A stretch of 57,844 bases of DNA, taken from the NCBI GenBank assembly GCA_017439425.1, contig JAFSJE010000068.1, positions 1-57,844 of the forward strand, read 5' to 3'. Origin of the DNA: Oscillospiraceae bacterium. Its GTDB lineage: Bacteria > Bacillota > Clostridia > Oscillospirales > Oscillospiraceae. The notes below the pieces were generated by a model. It made no database searches and was not told the origin of the DNA. It saw nothing but the letters and a program-made list of their open reading frames with translations. The translations under genes were made by a program, and so were the position numbers. Within the stretch, counting starts at the first letter, position 1, and each line of letters opens with the position of its first letter. Of the stretch, positions 6,601-14,431 are shown piece after piece.

Positions 6601-9475
6601 ATTTTTCTCCGGTTTCGGTCTGCTCATACGCTCCGCCGTAATTTTCTGACCTGCGCGAATTGGCGCAGATGAGATTGTACTGACCAAGGTCTCCGGTCGC
6701 GGCAACGGTCGCATAGACCTTGTACTCGGTATTCGACTCGGGGAATACGCCGGTATTCACAATGAGCTTCGACGACCAGACTCCGCCGCCACTCCGCGCA
6801 GAGGTCACGTTCAGCGTAACAGCGCCGCTTTCGGCGGACGCAGTCTGACCTACGCCATCATACTGCTCGGTAAATACGTTCTGACGCTTTGAGTTGTAAT
6901 CCGTGCTCTGTTTCGCGGTGTAGGGAATCTTCTCGACCATGACGCCGCTTACAGTGATAACGTTGCCGACGTCGGTATCGCCGAACTGGAAGCGGAGAAC
7001 TATCTCGCCGCAGCTCGAATCTTCCGGAACCTTGAAAATGCTTGAAATCTCGGTATCGGCGTTCTCAGCGGCGTGGAGCCACGGGCGCTTGCCCTCTCCG
7101 TAGCCGTTTTCCACAGTGCCGTTATCAATTACAAGCTCAAATTCCCTGCTGCCATCGAGGAAACCCTTGCTCGCTTTGACATTTGCTGTGACTTTGTAGA
7201 TCGCCCCCGCCTCCGGATAAACTCCGGTGGAGATAAGCATTCTTGATGCCCAGACCTTGCCCGTTCCGTTGGGCGCCTTTGTAATTGTCAGCGCTGCGCT
7301 TGTTCCGTCGGTGGAAAGGTTCTGCTCAAGGCCCTCGCCCTGCTCCGCCTTTACGGTGACCTTGTCGTACTTGAAGCCAGTGGAAAGCACGCTCGCGCCG
7401 GGCACTACCGTTCTGCTGACGCCAGTTCTCATCTCAGTGATAACGCTGTTGAAGGAGAAGGATTCGGGGAGGATATCGGTATATTCGGACGTGAGCTCCT
7501 CAACCTTGATATCACTTATTGTGATCTTGGTTCCCTCTGCCGCATTTCCGACGGAGAGCTGAATGACAAGTCGACCATTATTATCCGGCGCGCCGGTGAT
7601 GATCCTCTCGACGGTCTTCTTCGCGTTTGCGGCGAGCTTCTGACCGTAGAGGACGTCGTAGCCCTTCTCAACGTCGCCGCTGTTATAGCAGAGCTCGTAA
7701 TCGAGCGCCTTATTTGTCTCAACGGTGAAGGTCGCGCGATAGCTCTTGCCCGCCTCCGGGACTACGCCCGTATCGGCGAGGAGCTTCGCCATCCAGACCT
7801 CGCGGGACAGCGCGGTCTTTTCAATCGTCATCGTCGCGGAGGTATCGGTATTATCAAGCGAAGCCTCGTAACCGTCAAAGAGCCAGCTTGTGATATTGCC
7901 GACGGAGGCGTAATTGATCGCCTCGGGAAGAACGCTTACGTTGCCCTTTTCGGTGATTTCACAGACCTTGACGTCGCTGACTGTGACAGCGTTTTCAGCG
8001 GGGCTTTTTCCGAGCATAAGCTGAATCGTGAGCTCGCCCTTGCCGTCAGTGCCGGCGACTGTGTATTCTATGGTCTTTTTCTCGCCGGAAGCGAGCTTTT
8101 CGCCGTACTGAGCGCCGTAGCCCTTCTCCTCGGACGCCTTGTTGTACGAAATCTCGTACTCCGTCTCCTTAGCCGAGGCGACGGAGAAGCTGACGGCGTA
8201 GCTCTTGCCCGCCTCGGGCGTTACGCCGGTATGGATAAGGAGCTTCGACTCATAGACCTCTCCCTTTTCGGGAACGGCGTCTATCCTGAGCACTGCGCTG
8301 TCGCTGTTTCTTTCAAGGCGCTGGGTGTATGTATCCGCGTGCTGCTCGCTCACGGCCTCGAAGGTGCCGTAGGTGATCGCAGACATTACGCTGCGGTAGC
8401 TCAGGTTGACCTCCTCGACCTTAAGACCGGAAACGCTGATGACGTTGCCGGAAGCAGAATTGGTCTTGCCGAGTTGGAGGCGAAGCACAAGCTCGCCGGC
8501 GGATCTCTCCGGAGTGACGAGGTATTCGATTCTGTCAGTGCCGCCCGCAGTGAGGCTTCTCCCGTAGAGCGCGCCGTAGGCGTTCTCAGACGTGCCGTCG
8601 AAGCAGACCTCATACTCGCTCTGACTCTTCTCAGCGCCTACGTTGAGGCTCACGCGGTAGGTCTTGCCCGCCTCGAGGGCAGCGCCGGTGTTAATGAGCA
8701 TCTTGGCTTTCCAGACGCCTCTGTCGGAGGCGGGAGCGGCAGCGATATTCAGCTTCGCGCCCGTCTCGGCGGCGGTGAGGTGTACCTCGTATCCGCCGTC
8801 GTGCTGCTCTGTGACGGTCTCTCTGAGCGCGCCGCCGATGGTGGCGGTGGAGCCTGAGCCGTCCGGCGCGTACTCCTCGACCTTGATCTCATAGAGGTCG
8901 ATCACAAAGGGTGCGAGCGCGCCGAGCTGGAGGTCGATGTACTTATTGTCGCCGTCCGCCTTGAAAGTGCCGGTTACGGTGTTTTTGCCCTTTTCGATGG
9001 TGAAGCTCTGATTATCGCCGAACTTGACCGTTCCGGCGGTATCGGAATCGAAATCAAAGGTGACGCGATAGGTGCTGCCCGGATTTGTCGCAAGCGTGCT
9101 CTCGAGCTTCAGGTGCCACGATTCTCCGTCGGTCTTGGAGGCGGCGATTCTGTAAGCTCCGTTTACAACCTCGCTCGTCGCGGCGACAGAATCGCCCTCA
9201 AGCTTTGTATTGAACACCGCGCTGGAGACGTTTTCAAAGGAATACTCCTTTGTGCCGAGGCTCATCGCCGGCACGGACTGTGTATCGTCTGTCTTCGGCT
9301 CTGTGGGAGTCGTCGGAGTAGTCTGTGTTGACGGGGTCGTTGGCGCGGGGGTGGTCTGCGAGGGCTGAGAGTTCGGCTCCTCGGTCTTAACGGGCTCCTG
9401 TGTCTGCGCACCGCAGCCTGAGAGTATCATTACTATGGCAAGCGAAAGTGCAAGAATTCGACTTAACTTTTTCAT
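3674..9475 (-). CDS. Giant surface lipoprotein of about twelve CBM-like modules
   Basis: 1933 residues. The lipoprotein signal ends in the lipobox LSGC (Cys21); a Pro/Thr/Gln-rich linker (about 25-70) follows. The rest is a tandem of about twelve beta-sandwich modules of roughly 140-190 residues. The ten middle ones repeat the pattern W-x-x-K-x-x-x-x-T-G, then E-A-G-K-S/T-Y-R-V, E-x-C-Y-N, and end V-S-D/N-I-K-V-E-E, as in CBM4/9-type carbohydrate-binding modules; the first and last are more divergent. No catalytic domain is visible. It is the last gene of an operon with a GH32 lipoprotein and another CBM lipoprotein. Inference: a surface arm that holds polysaccharide near the enzyme. CBM assignment is by pattern only. 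Confidence 0.85.
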   Translation of the reverse strand: MKKLSRILALSLAIVMILSGCGAQTQEPVKTEEPNSQPSQTTPAPTTPSTQTTPTTPTEPKTDDTQSVPAMSLGTKEYSFENVSSAVFNTKLEGDSVAATSEVVNGAYRIAASKTDGESWHLKLESTLATNPGSTYRVTFDFDSDTAGTVKFGDNQSFTIEKGKNTVTGTFKADGDNKYIDLQLGALAPFVIDLYEIKVEEYAPDGSGSTATIGGALRETVTEQHDGGYEVHLTAAETGAKLNIAAAPASDRGVWKAKMLINTGAALEAGKTYRVSLNVGAEKSQSEYEVCFDGTSENAYGALYGRSLTAGGTDRIEYLVTPERSAGELVLRLQLGKTNSASGNVISVSGLKVEEVNLSYRSVMSAITYGTFEAVSEQHADTYTQRLERNSDSAVLRIDAVPEKGEVYESKLLIHTGVTPEAGKSYAVSFSVASAKETEYEISYNKASEEKGYGAQYGEKLASGEKKTIEYTVAGTDGKGELTIQLMLGKSPAENAVTVSDVKVCEITEKGNVSVLPEAINYASVGNITSWLFDGYEASLDNTDTSATMTIEKTALSREVWMAKLLADTGVVPEAGKSYRATFTVETNKALDYELCYNSGDVEKGYDVLYGQKLAANAKKTVERIITGAPDNNGRLVIQLSVGNAAEGTKITISDIKVEELTSEYTDILPESFSFNSVITEMRTGVSRTVVPGASVLSTGFKYDKVTVKAEQGEGLEQNLSTDGTSAALTITKAPNGTGKVWASRMLISTGVYPEAGAIYKVTANVKASKGFLDGSREFELVIDNGTVENGYGEGKRPWLHAAENADTEISSIFKVPEDSSCGEIVLRFQFGDTDVGNVITVSGVMVEKIPYTAKQSTDYNSKRQNVFTEQYDGVGQTASAESGAVTLNVTSARSGGGVWSSKLIVNTGVFPESNTEYKVYATVAATGDLGQYNLICANSRRSENYGGAYEQTETGEKCVTFTTPGGIDGRGEIKLIFELGNTAAGNEITVSNIRIVKSSDEANNLMTDELSNEFAPVHAWARQEFGDDYRVVLSNTTENSSTLTVTNDETNESAEPWKIKYYAEYRAWIEAGKTYRVAVNVTSNKDFDYNLLYNKGGEEKGYGAKYDQHAFNGTGTIAYILNADAAENLHLIFEIGKAPKDTVLTINKIEVEELGTAENVLPSGFALSDGGHFSVWADNGYEVRLTGGESAASLEVKAVPASRSEWQIKQFVNTGVTLESGKSYRVSVDVDCDAANKQSYEIRYNGTGEGSFGAKEFTSGGTATFVIDAKETHNLELQLCLGRTDTPCTYTISELKIEEITYNTNYFTYSADVDGPITAWAHEDYRVSLSGADTGATLAITSLPTEGREPWKVKYFVDTLVRPKAGESYRVKLDVLSKTEQPFEICYNKGNEEKGYGAVYGLTAPAGEKKTYEKIITIPEDMNYLNNLVLQLSLGNATAENEITVSNLVVEKIGFTGGTDALTKPISYVTGSSLDFWAHEDYEASVAGTGSAAVVNVNKTAENAEPWKIKLFVATGASLEAGKSYRVSASVAAEKAQGFELCFNNGAAEAGYGALYGLKAGEKSNVSGLITVPADMENASDLVLQFNLGNSESGNAITVSDIKVESVELTEGESVLPTAFSLASKSTVNGWAHEDYAVNLTDNGTSATMNITSVPATGREAWKVKMFVETGAHLTTGKTYRVRMDVSAQSAVNYEICYNNGAVEKGVGALYDLRAGANKSTVTATLTPNANSELIIQLSLGKAAGANAVTVSNVRVEELVTGGAKSVLPAEFKYVAAKEIDYATAEPTAVSSILFPQSVVWMYNAEGSASGTMSTAGGKITYNMTKISKSDGENKITIPDVELKAGKTYTVTFKAKANKNIDCVFVLNRAGEWNTAIYENLGVGTEEKEYTFTTNALDADSAYELLWQFGSSKNNKLRTAEVEIRDVAIYSK

Positions 9476-9492
9476 ATTGCCCTCCAGAATCT

Positions 9493-11010
9493 TTATCTCG
9501 TGTATTCCTTAAGTCCGGTAAACTCGACTGTGTTTTCCTCGCAGAAAAGTCTGACGCTCTTTCCGGCGACGCCGTAGAGGCGGACTGTGAGCGCCGCGAC
9601 GCCGTCAACGTAGAACGTGCCGACGCTGCCCTCCTGAATGTATGTGAAGGTGTACTCCCTGCCCTTTTCAAGCGCGGCGAGGGTTTCGGTAACGGGGGTA
9701 AGTCCCTCGTTGAACGAGAGGCTGAGCGTGCCCTCGGAGGGACTCAGCGTGATGAGCTTGTAGCTCTCTTTTTCTCCGTTGTAGTCGAAGGCAAGGCCGA
9801 AGTCGCCGTTTCCGTCGAACTTGAAGCTGCCCTTGAGCATGAAGCTCTCGTAGGCGGTGAACACATCAGTGTAGGAGTATTTCGAGCCGGAGGCTATGGT
9901 CGCGCTCATGCTGTCGATATTGAGCTCTCTGCGGACAGTGTACTGCGCGGCGATAGAGTCCGCGGGTGCGAGATAGAGCGTGCCGTCGGCGTTCCGGCAG
10001 AGCCTCTGAACAGCCATATTGCCCGCCCACGCGGCAACTCTTTCGGTATCGTCCGCATACTCGGAACGTCTTGCCCAGCCGACCATATATGTGCCGTCCT
10101 TGCCCTCAACGTGCTTTGCCGCGTAGAAGAGCTTGGCGTCGAGGCGGCAGGCGTCGCCGTAGGGGCCATAGGGCGCGTCGCTCATCGCGTACCAGAGCGT
10201 ATCGTCCTGTCCGGAGTAGGTTATGTAGTACTTATCTCCGAGCTTGAAGGTATCGGAGCACTCGAGATTCCAGAAGCGCCCGGTGGGGTCGGTGAAGATA
10301 ACGCCGTCGTAGGTCGCGCTCGAGAGGTCAGGACTCAGCGTGAACTTGAGTATCCTCGCGACTCCGCCCTGCGAGGCGGTGACGGTAAGGATAATGTTGC
10401 CGGTCGCCTCATCGACGTATGCCTGCGGGTCGCGGAAGTCGTTTTTCTGTCCGAGCTCCTCCGGCGGGATAAGCTCCCAGTCGGTCTTTTTCGTGAAGGA
10501 GGTGAGGCTCGTGCCCTCGGCTACGAGGATCTTCTCCTTGTACTCAGCGTAATCCGAGGAGTGGTGTCCGGTGTAGAAGAATAGATATCTGCCTCCGACC
10601 TTGACCACCGAGCCGGTGCCGACCCAGCCGTCCTGACCGCCGTCGTAGTTGGACTCGATGATAACGTCCTCGGTCTCGGTGTAATTTACAAAATCGGTGG
10701 TCTGTGTGAGATAGATGGAGTGGTTATAGCTGTCGGCGCCCTGCTTGAGGTAGTAGATGTAATATGTGCCGTCCTCGTAGTAGGGCATCGTATCTCCGAC
10801 GTAAGCCTGAATGGGGCCGTAGGCGGCCGGCAGGAAGTAGCCCTTGTAGGTAAACTCCTTTTCCATGTCCTCGGGGTCGGTTATCGCGGAAAAGTCGGTC
10901 TCTCCGTCGACCTTTTTGAACTCCTCGCCGTCCTCAGCCTTCTTTGCGCAGGCGCAGAGTGCGAGCGCGAGGGCAATTACCAATAGAAACGCTGTCATTC
11001 TCTTTTTCAT
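9493..11010 (-). CDS. GH32-type (clan GH-J) surface glycosidase, lipoprotein
   Basis: 505 residues from ATG 11010; GGAGGTCACT sits just upstream, inside the first codons of a slightly longer frame, so the shorter start is used. The lipobox LCAC gives Cys21. The three clan GH-J acidic motifs are present: D73 in VGDTMPYYEDG (nucleophile position), D194 in the RDP motif (DFRDPQAY) and E250 in the EC motif (NLECSDTF, acid/base). The C-terminal half is the beta-sandwich usual for GH32, ending VRLFCEENTVEFTGLKEY. GH32 enzymes cut beta-fructosides such as inulin, levan or sucrose; the exact substrate cannot be read. The first motif differs from the classic NDPNG, so an unusual specificity is possible. 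Flanked by two CBM lipoproteins in one operon. Confidence 0.85.
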   Translation of the reverse strand: MKKRMTAFLLVIALALALCACAKKAEDGEEFKKVDGETDFSAITDPEDMEKEFTYKGYFLPAAYGPIQAYVGDTMPYYEDGTYYIYYLKQGADSYNHSIYLTQTTDFVNYTETEDVIIESNYDGGQDGWVGTGSVVKVGGRYLFFYTGHHSSDYAEYKEKILVAEGTSLTSFTKKTDWELIPPEELGQKNDFRDPQAYVDEATGNIILTVTASQGGVARILKFTLSPDLSSATYDGVIFTDPTGRFWNLECSDTFKLGDKYYITYSGQDDTLWYAMSDAPYGPYGDACRLDAKLFYAAKHVEGKDGTYMVGWARRSEYADDTERVAAWAGNMAVQRLCRNADGTLYLAPADSIAAQYTVRRELNIDSMSATIASGSKYSYTDVFTAYESFMLKGSFKFDGNGDFGLAFDYNGEKESYKLITLSPSEGTLSLSFNEGLTPVTETLAALEKGREYTFTYIQEGSVGTFYVDGVAALTVRLYGVAGKSVRLFCEENTVEFTGLKEYTR

Positions 11011-11021
11011 AGTGACCTCCA

Positions 11022-12866
11022 TTAAAGAACCTTCTGCTGATAGATGGTTACGTTCGTAAGCTCGACGGTCACGTCGCCGAGCGCGGCGGTGGCCTCGGAG
11101 CCAAACTGGAAGAGCATCTCAAAGTCCATATCGGAGCTTACGGGTCTGTCGGTGCTGAACGTGAACGTTCTCGCCTCGGTGGCGATATCCATAACCTCGT
11201 TGATTCTCGGATCCCACGAGCCTATGGGGTTCAGAATGAAGTTGCAGGAAACGCGCTTGTCGGCCTTCGCGGTTATCTCGACGGTGTAGTAGCTGCCGCC
11301 CTCAAGCTTCAGGGGATTCTCGCGGTAGCCGGCGACGAGCTTATTGTGCCAGTCAACGGTTCCGGCGTCGTCAATGCGGTAGAAGAAGCTGCCGTTCTCG
11401 GCGTAGACAGTGCCGACGCCGCGGTCGTTATCGTCGTCGGTGGCGTTGAAGGTCACCCACGGATGCTCAGGATTTAAGCTGTTATCGCTGTCGCCGCCGA
11501 ACGCCATCCATGTGTACGTGGTCTTGTCAACCCTTCTGTCGCCCTCGACAAGTCCGAATTCAACGCTCTTGAAGGTTATCCTGTTCGATGTCACTCCCTC
11601 CGCCGCGTTTCCGATCTGGAGGCGGATTACGGGGTCGGAGATATCGGTCTCTGCGGTGAACACGCCGCTTATCTCAAAGTCCTCTCCGGCGGGTGCGGCA
11701 AAGCCGTTGAAGTGTGCTCTCGCCTGCCACTCTCTCGAGTCGCTCTCAACGAGCGCCTCGCCGTTCTGCGCGTTCTCGGAGTTCATCACAAAGCGGTAAT
11801 AGTACTTGTTTCCGCTCTCGATCTTGTTTCCGCCGAGGGAGAGATTCGCCTTAACGCTCCATATCCCTCCGCCGTTCGGATAGGAGGTTATGTTCGCGAT
11901 CGCCTCGCCGTTTTCATAGACAGCCTCAGCCTTCGCTCCGTCGCTCGTGACGAGGTTCAGTCCCCTGCCTGATGTGAAGTCTGCGTTGAATACCGGCACC
12001 TCGCTCTCGTCGCCGGTGATCTCGTAAAGCTCTATCTTGTCGATCATAACAGTGAAGTTCTCGGGCGTTGTGTCGGCGGGGTTATCGGGATTCGGTGTGA
12101 TCTTGCCGAGGTTCAGAAGAAGCTCTGCGCTGCCCCTGCCGCCGGAGGTGAAGTCGAGCACTATGGGCGCGACGTGCGCTCCGATGCGCTGATTCCATAC
12201 GGCGCCCAGGGCTTCCCAGCCCTCCGCGCGCTCGTTGCGGGCGATGAGGTGGGCGTAAGTATCAGCAGTGGACTTTGCCCAGACCTTGACTCGGTACTGC
12301 GCCTCGATGAGGTCAAGCCCGGAGAACGCAAGCTGGATATCGCCGTCGCCGGCTCCGGCATTTGCGATGTCAAAGACGTAGGAGCCCTCTCTCAGCTCAG
12401 CCTTCGCACTCGCCGCCTCGCCGATTCTCGCCTCCCAGCCGAAGGTCTCGGTGACGGTCTGTGTGGAGAAATCAAACTGCTTATATACCTCCGGCTCGCC
12501 GATAGCGGCGGAGATCGTCAGGGTCGATTCGACCTCATAGCTCAGACCGCCCTTGTCGGTCACGGTATAGAAAAGCTCGTAGGTGCCGCCCTTTTTCGGA
12601 TTGAGCTTGCCGTTGCGGAACTTAAGCTCCGGCTCGGCGCGCACGTATATCATATTCGTGATGTCGCCCTCCTCCTTGTCGGTGGCGGCAACGCCCTCGA
12701 AGGCGTCGAACACCTCTCCGGCGTCGATATACTTGTCGATAACGCCGGTGATTACGGGCGCGGTGTTGTCCGCTCCCGTTGCCGCACCGTTTTCGCCTCC
12801 GGCTGAGCAGGCAGCCGCAGACAGAACGATCAGCAAAGACAGAGCTAACGCGATTCTCTTTTTCAT
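11022..12866 (-). CDS. Ig-like and CBM-module lipoprotein
   Basis: 614 residues, start ATG with GGAGGCC upstream. Lipobox AAAC with Cys20. Residues about 35-120 resemble the cadherin/Ig-like DUF5011 or cry22-type fold (DNTAPVITGV, then a strand pattern ending TYELFYTVTDKGG). Three CBM4/9-like sandwich modules follow (about 130-285, 290-440, 450-614), related to those of the giant neighbour encoded downstream (for example KIESGNKYYYRF and FGSEATAALGDVTVELTNV). No catalytic residues are recognised. It is the first gene of the operon, 11 nt before the GH32 start, and is transcribed from a consensus promoter overlapped by operators. Likely role: glycan binding at the cell surface. Confidence 0.8.
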   Translation of the reverse strand: MKKRIALALSLLIVLSAAACSAGGENGAATGADNTAPVITGVIDKYIDAGEVFDAFEGVAATDKEEGDITNMIYVRAEPELKFRNGKLNPKKGGTYELFYTVTDKGGLSYEVESTLTISAAIGEPEVYKQFDFSTQTVTETFGWEARIGEAASAKAELREGSYVFDIANAGAGDGDIQLAFSGLDLIEAQYRVKVWAKSTADTYAHLIARNERAEGWEALGAVWNQRIGAHVAPIVLDFTSGGRGSAELLLNLGKITPNPDNPADTTPENFTVMIDKIELYEITGDESEVPVFNADFTSGRGLNLVTSDGAKAEAVYENGEAIANITSYPNGGGIWSVKANLSLGGNKIESGNKYYYRFVMNSENAQNGEALVESDSREWQARAHFNGFAAPAGEDFEISGVFTAETDISDPVIRLQIGNAAEGVTSNRITFKSVEFGLVEGDRRVDKTTYTWMAFGGDSDNSLNPEHPWVTFNATDDDNDRGVGTVYAENGSFFYRIDDAGTVDWHNKLVAGYRENPLKLEGGSYYTVEITAKADKRVSCNFILNPIGSWDPRINEVMDIATEARTFTFSTDRPVSSDMDFEMLFQFGSEATAALGDVTVELTNVTIYQQKVL

Positions 12867-12891
12867 ATTAAGGCCTCCAATACTGTCTTAG

Positions 12892-13076
12892 TTTACATTT
12901 TGTAAATCTGCGCAGTTTTTCAGTAAAACCTTGCAATGCAAATTATAGTTTTCTTTTTACATATTGTCAATAAGTCGTGCTGTTTGTCATTTACATTTTG
13001 TAGCTGTGAATAAAAGATGTGTTTTTATCTTGTGCAGTTTGAATAAGTCAGAGTCTGTAAGTTTACATTTTGCACA
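12892..13076. promoter_or_regulatory. Four copies of a TTTACA-N3-TGTAAA operator
   Basis: 12892-12906 TTTACATTTTGTAAA (perfect palindrome), 12956-12970 TTTACATATTGTCAA, 12990-13004 TTTACATTTTGTAGC, 13062-13076 TTTACATTTTGCACA. One lies in the leader of the lipoprotein operon, one covers its -35, one is between the promoters and one ends just before the -35 of the LacI gene. Binding by the adjacent LacI-type protein is inference. The centre is AT-rich and lacks the CG dyad of typical LacI-family sites. Confidence 0.8.
12942..12970 (-). promoter_or_regulatory. Consensus promoter of the CBM/GH32 operon
   Basis: Minus strand TTGACA (12970-12965), exactly 17 nt, TATAAT (12947-12942). The -35 is embedded in the operator at 12956-12970, so repressor binding would block RNA polymerase. 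Confidence 0.85.
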
Positions 13077-13078
13077 TC

Positions 13079-13107
13079 TTGCTTTTTCTTATATTATATG
13101 GTATAGT
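13079..13107 (+). promoter_or_regulatory. Promoter of the lacI-type gene
   Basis: TTGCTT (13079-13084), 17-nt spacer, TATAGT (13102-13107). It lies 2 nt after the operator at 13062-13076, which fits autoregulation. Confidence 0.65.
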
Positions 13108-13143
13108 AAGACACAATGAATTATACAAAAGGAGCTTTTAGCG

Positions 13144-14166
13144 ATGGCTCGTAAACGTGTGACCATGCAGGATATAGCCGCCGCCTGCGGACTGTCGAGA
13201 AATACTGTCTCAAAGATTTTTAACTCCCGCGGCGCTGTACCCGAGTCTACAAGGAAAATGGTGCTCCAGAAGGCGCAGGAGCTCGGCTACAATCAGATAA
13301 TAGCTGACGAACCGGAGGAAAATACCGCGAAGAATATCGCGCTTTTAACTCAGCACAAGCTTCTGAGCCACAATTTCGGCGCGTTTTTCATAACGAGCTT
13401 TACCGATCAGATCTCCCGCGCGGGCTACACTCTCAAGATGTACGAGATCTCCCCCGGCGAGATCCGCGCAAAGTCGCTCCCGCCGCACTTTGCTCTCGAC
13501 GATACCTACGGCATACTCGGCATTGAGCTGTTTGACCGCGATTACGTCGAGATGATCTGCTCACTCGGCAAGCCGACTGTTTTCGTCGACGGGTACGCGC
13601 ACATTAACGAGGCGGTCAAGAACTGCGATTTTATCTCGATGGAGAACACCGCGTCGGTCTTCGCGCTCGTTGACAGGCTCATTTCTGCCGGAGCGCGTTC
13701 AGTAGGCTTTGTCGGAGATATTGAGCACTGCAACAGCTTCTATGAGCGCTGGATAGGCTGCCGCGTTGCGCTCGGGCGTGCCGGCATTATTATAGACCGC
13801 GCTCAGTGCATTCTCGACCCGGACGGCGAGTGCTACGGCGACGTTGAATGGCTCGAAGGCAGGCTGTCGGCGATGGATAAAATGCCCGACGCCTTCGTGT
13901 GCGCGAACGACTATCTCGCCATCCACCTCATGGCTGCGCTCAAAAAGCTCGGCTGCCAGGTACCGCAGGAGAAGATGGTCACGGGCTTCGACGGCTCTAT
14001 GGAGTCGGCTATGGTCGAGCCTGCGCTCACAACGGCGCAGATACCGAGCACCGACATCGGCCGCCTCGCCGCGGATACGCTCTCAGCGCGGATAGTCAGC
14101 CCGGGCCGGCCATACACCACGGTGTACGTCAGGTGCTCACCGATATTCCGGCAAAGCACAAGATGA
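13144..14166 (+). CDS. LacI-family transcriptional regulator
   Basis: 340 residues, start ATG 13144 with AAAGGAGC upstream. The N-terminal LacI helix-turn-helix is clear (VTMQDIAAACGLSRNTVSKI), followed by a hinge and a periplasmic-binding-protein-like effector domain (about 65-335; SVGFVGDIEHCNSFYERWIG and DAFVCANDYLAIHLMAALKK). The recognition helix carries SRNTVSK instead of the common SVSTVSR, in line with the unusual AT-centred operators found beside it. It is divergent from the CBM/GH32 lipoprotein operon and probably represses it until a fructan-derived sugar is bound; the ligand is inference. Confidence 0.9.
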   Translation: MARKRVTMQDIAAACGLSRNTVSKIFNSRGAVPESTRKMVLQKAQELGYNQIIADEPEENTAKNIALLTQHKLLSHNFGAFFITSFTDQISRAGYTLKMYEISPGEIRAKSLPPHFALDDTYGILGIELFDRDYVEMICSLGKPTVFVDGYAHINEAVKNCDFISMENTASVFALVDRLISAGARSVGFVGDIEHCNSFYERWIGCRVALGRAGIIIDRAQCILDPDGECYGDVEWLEGRLSAMDKMPDAFVCANDYLAIHLMAALKKLGCQVPQEKMVTGFDGSMESAMVEPALTTAQIPSTDIGRLAADTLSARIVSPGRPYTTVYVRCSPIFRQSTR

Positions 14167-14169
14167 AAA

Positions 14170-14195
14170 ATCCCCGGTTCGCCTGAACCGGGGAT
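14170..14195 (+). terminator. Hairpin after the lacI-type gene
   Basis: ATCCCCGGTTC (14170-14180), loop GCCT, GAACCGGGGAT (14185-14195). Strong 11-bp stem 3 nt after the stop; the tail is only weakly T-rich. Confidence 0.7.
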
Positions 14196-14265
14196 CAGTT
14201 ATTCAATTACAATTCTTACAGGGGCGTTGAGCGCACCCGCCCGAATGACTGTAAGAGTGTAAAAA

Positions 14266-14417
14266 CACCCCTACAACCCCTACCACCCCTACCTTCCCTA
14301 CCTCCCCTACAATCCCTACTTACTATTACTTACTCTATATTATTAGTAGGGGTGGTAGACGTGGGTGACGTGGGTGACGTGGTAGACGTGGTAGACGTGG
14401 GTGACGTGGTAGACGTG
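14266..14417. repeat. Two arrays of 9-bp repeats on opposite strands
   Basis: 14266-14319 holds six pyrimidine-rich 9-mers of the form NNYCCCTAC (CACCCCTAC, AACCCCTAC, CACCCCTAC, CTTCCCTAC, CTCCCCTAC, AATCCCTAC). After an AT-rich stretch (14320-14345), 14346-14417 holds eight purine-rich 9-mers: GTAGGGGTG, then seven of GTAGACGTG or GGTGACGTG. The first G-rich unit is the exact complement of a C-rich unit, so the arrays mirror each other. No gene is seen in 14196-14431. The unit length and phasing resemble iterons or protein-binding arrays; function unknown. Confidence 0.85.
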
Positions 14418-14431
14418 CGTATGACATTTGC

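Noticed and set aside
5507-6649. Long plus-strand open frame inside the CBM lipoprotein gene
   Set aside because: It is a shadow frame of the GC-rich repeated modules on the minus strand; its protein has no recognisable fold or start signal.
9493-11010. GH43 assignment for the lipoprotein enzyme
   Set aside because: The RDP and EC motifs and the C-terminal sandwich fit GH32 better than GH43.
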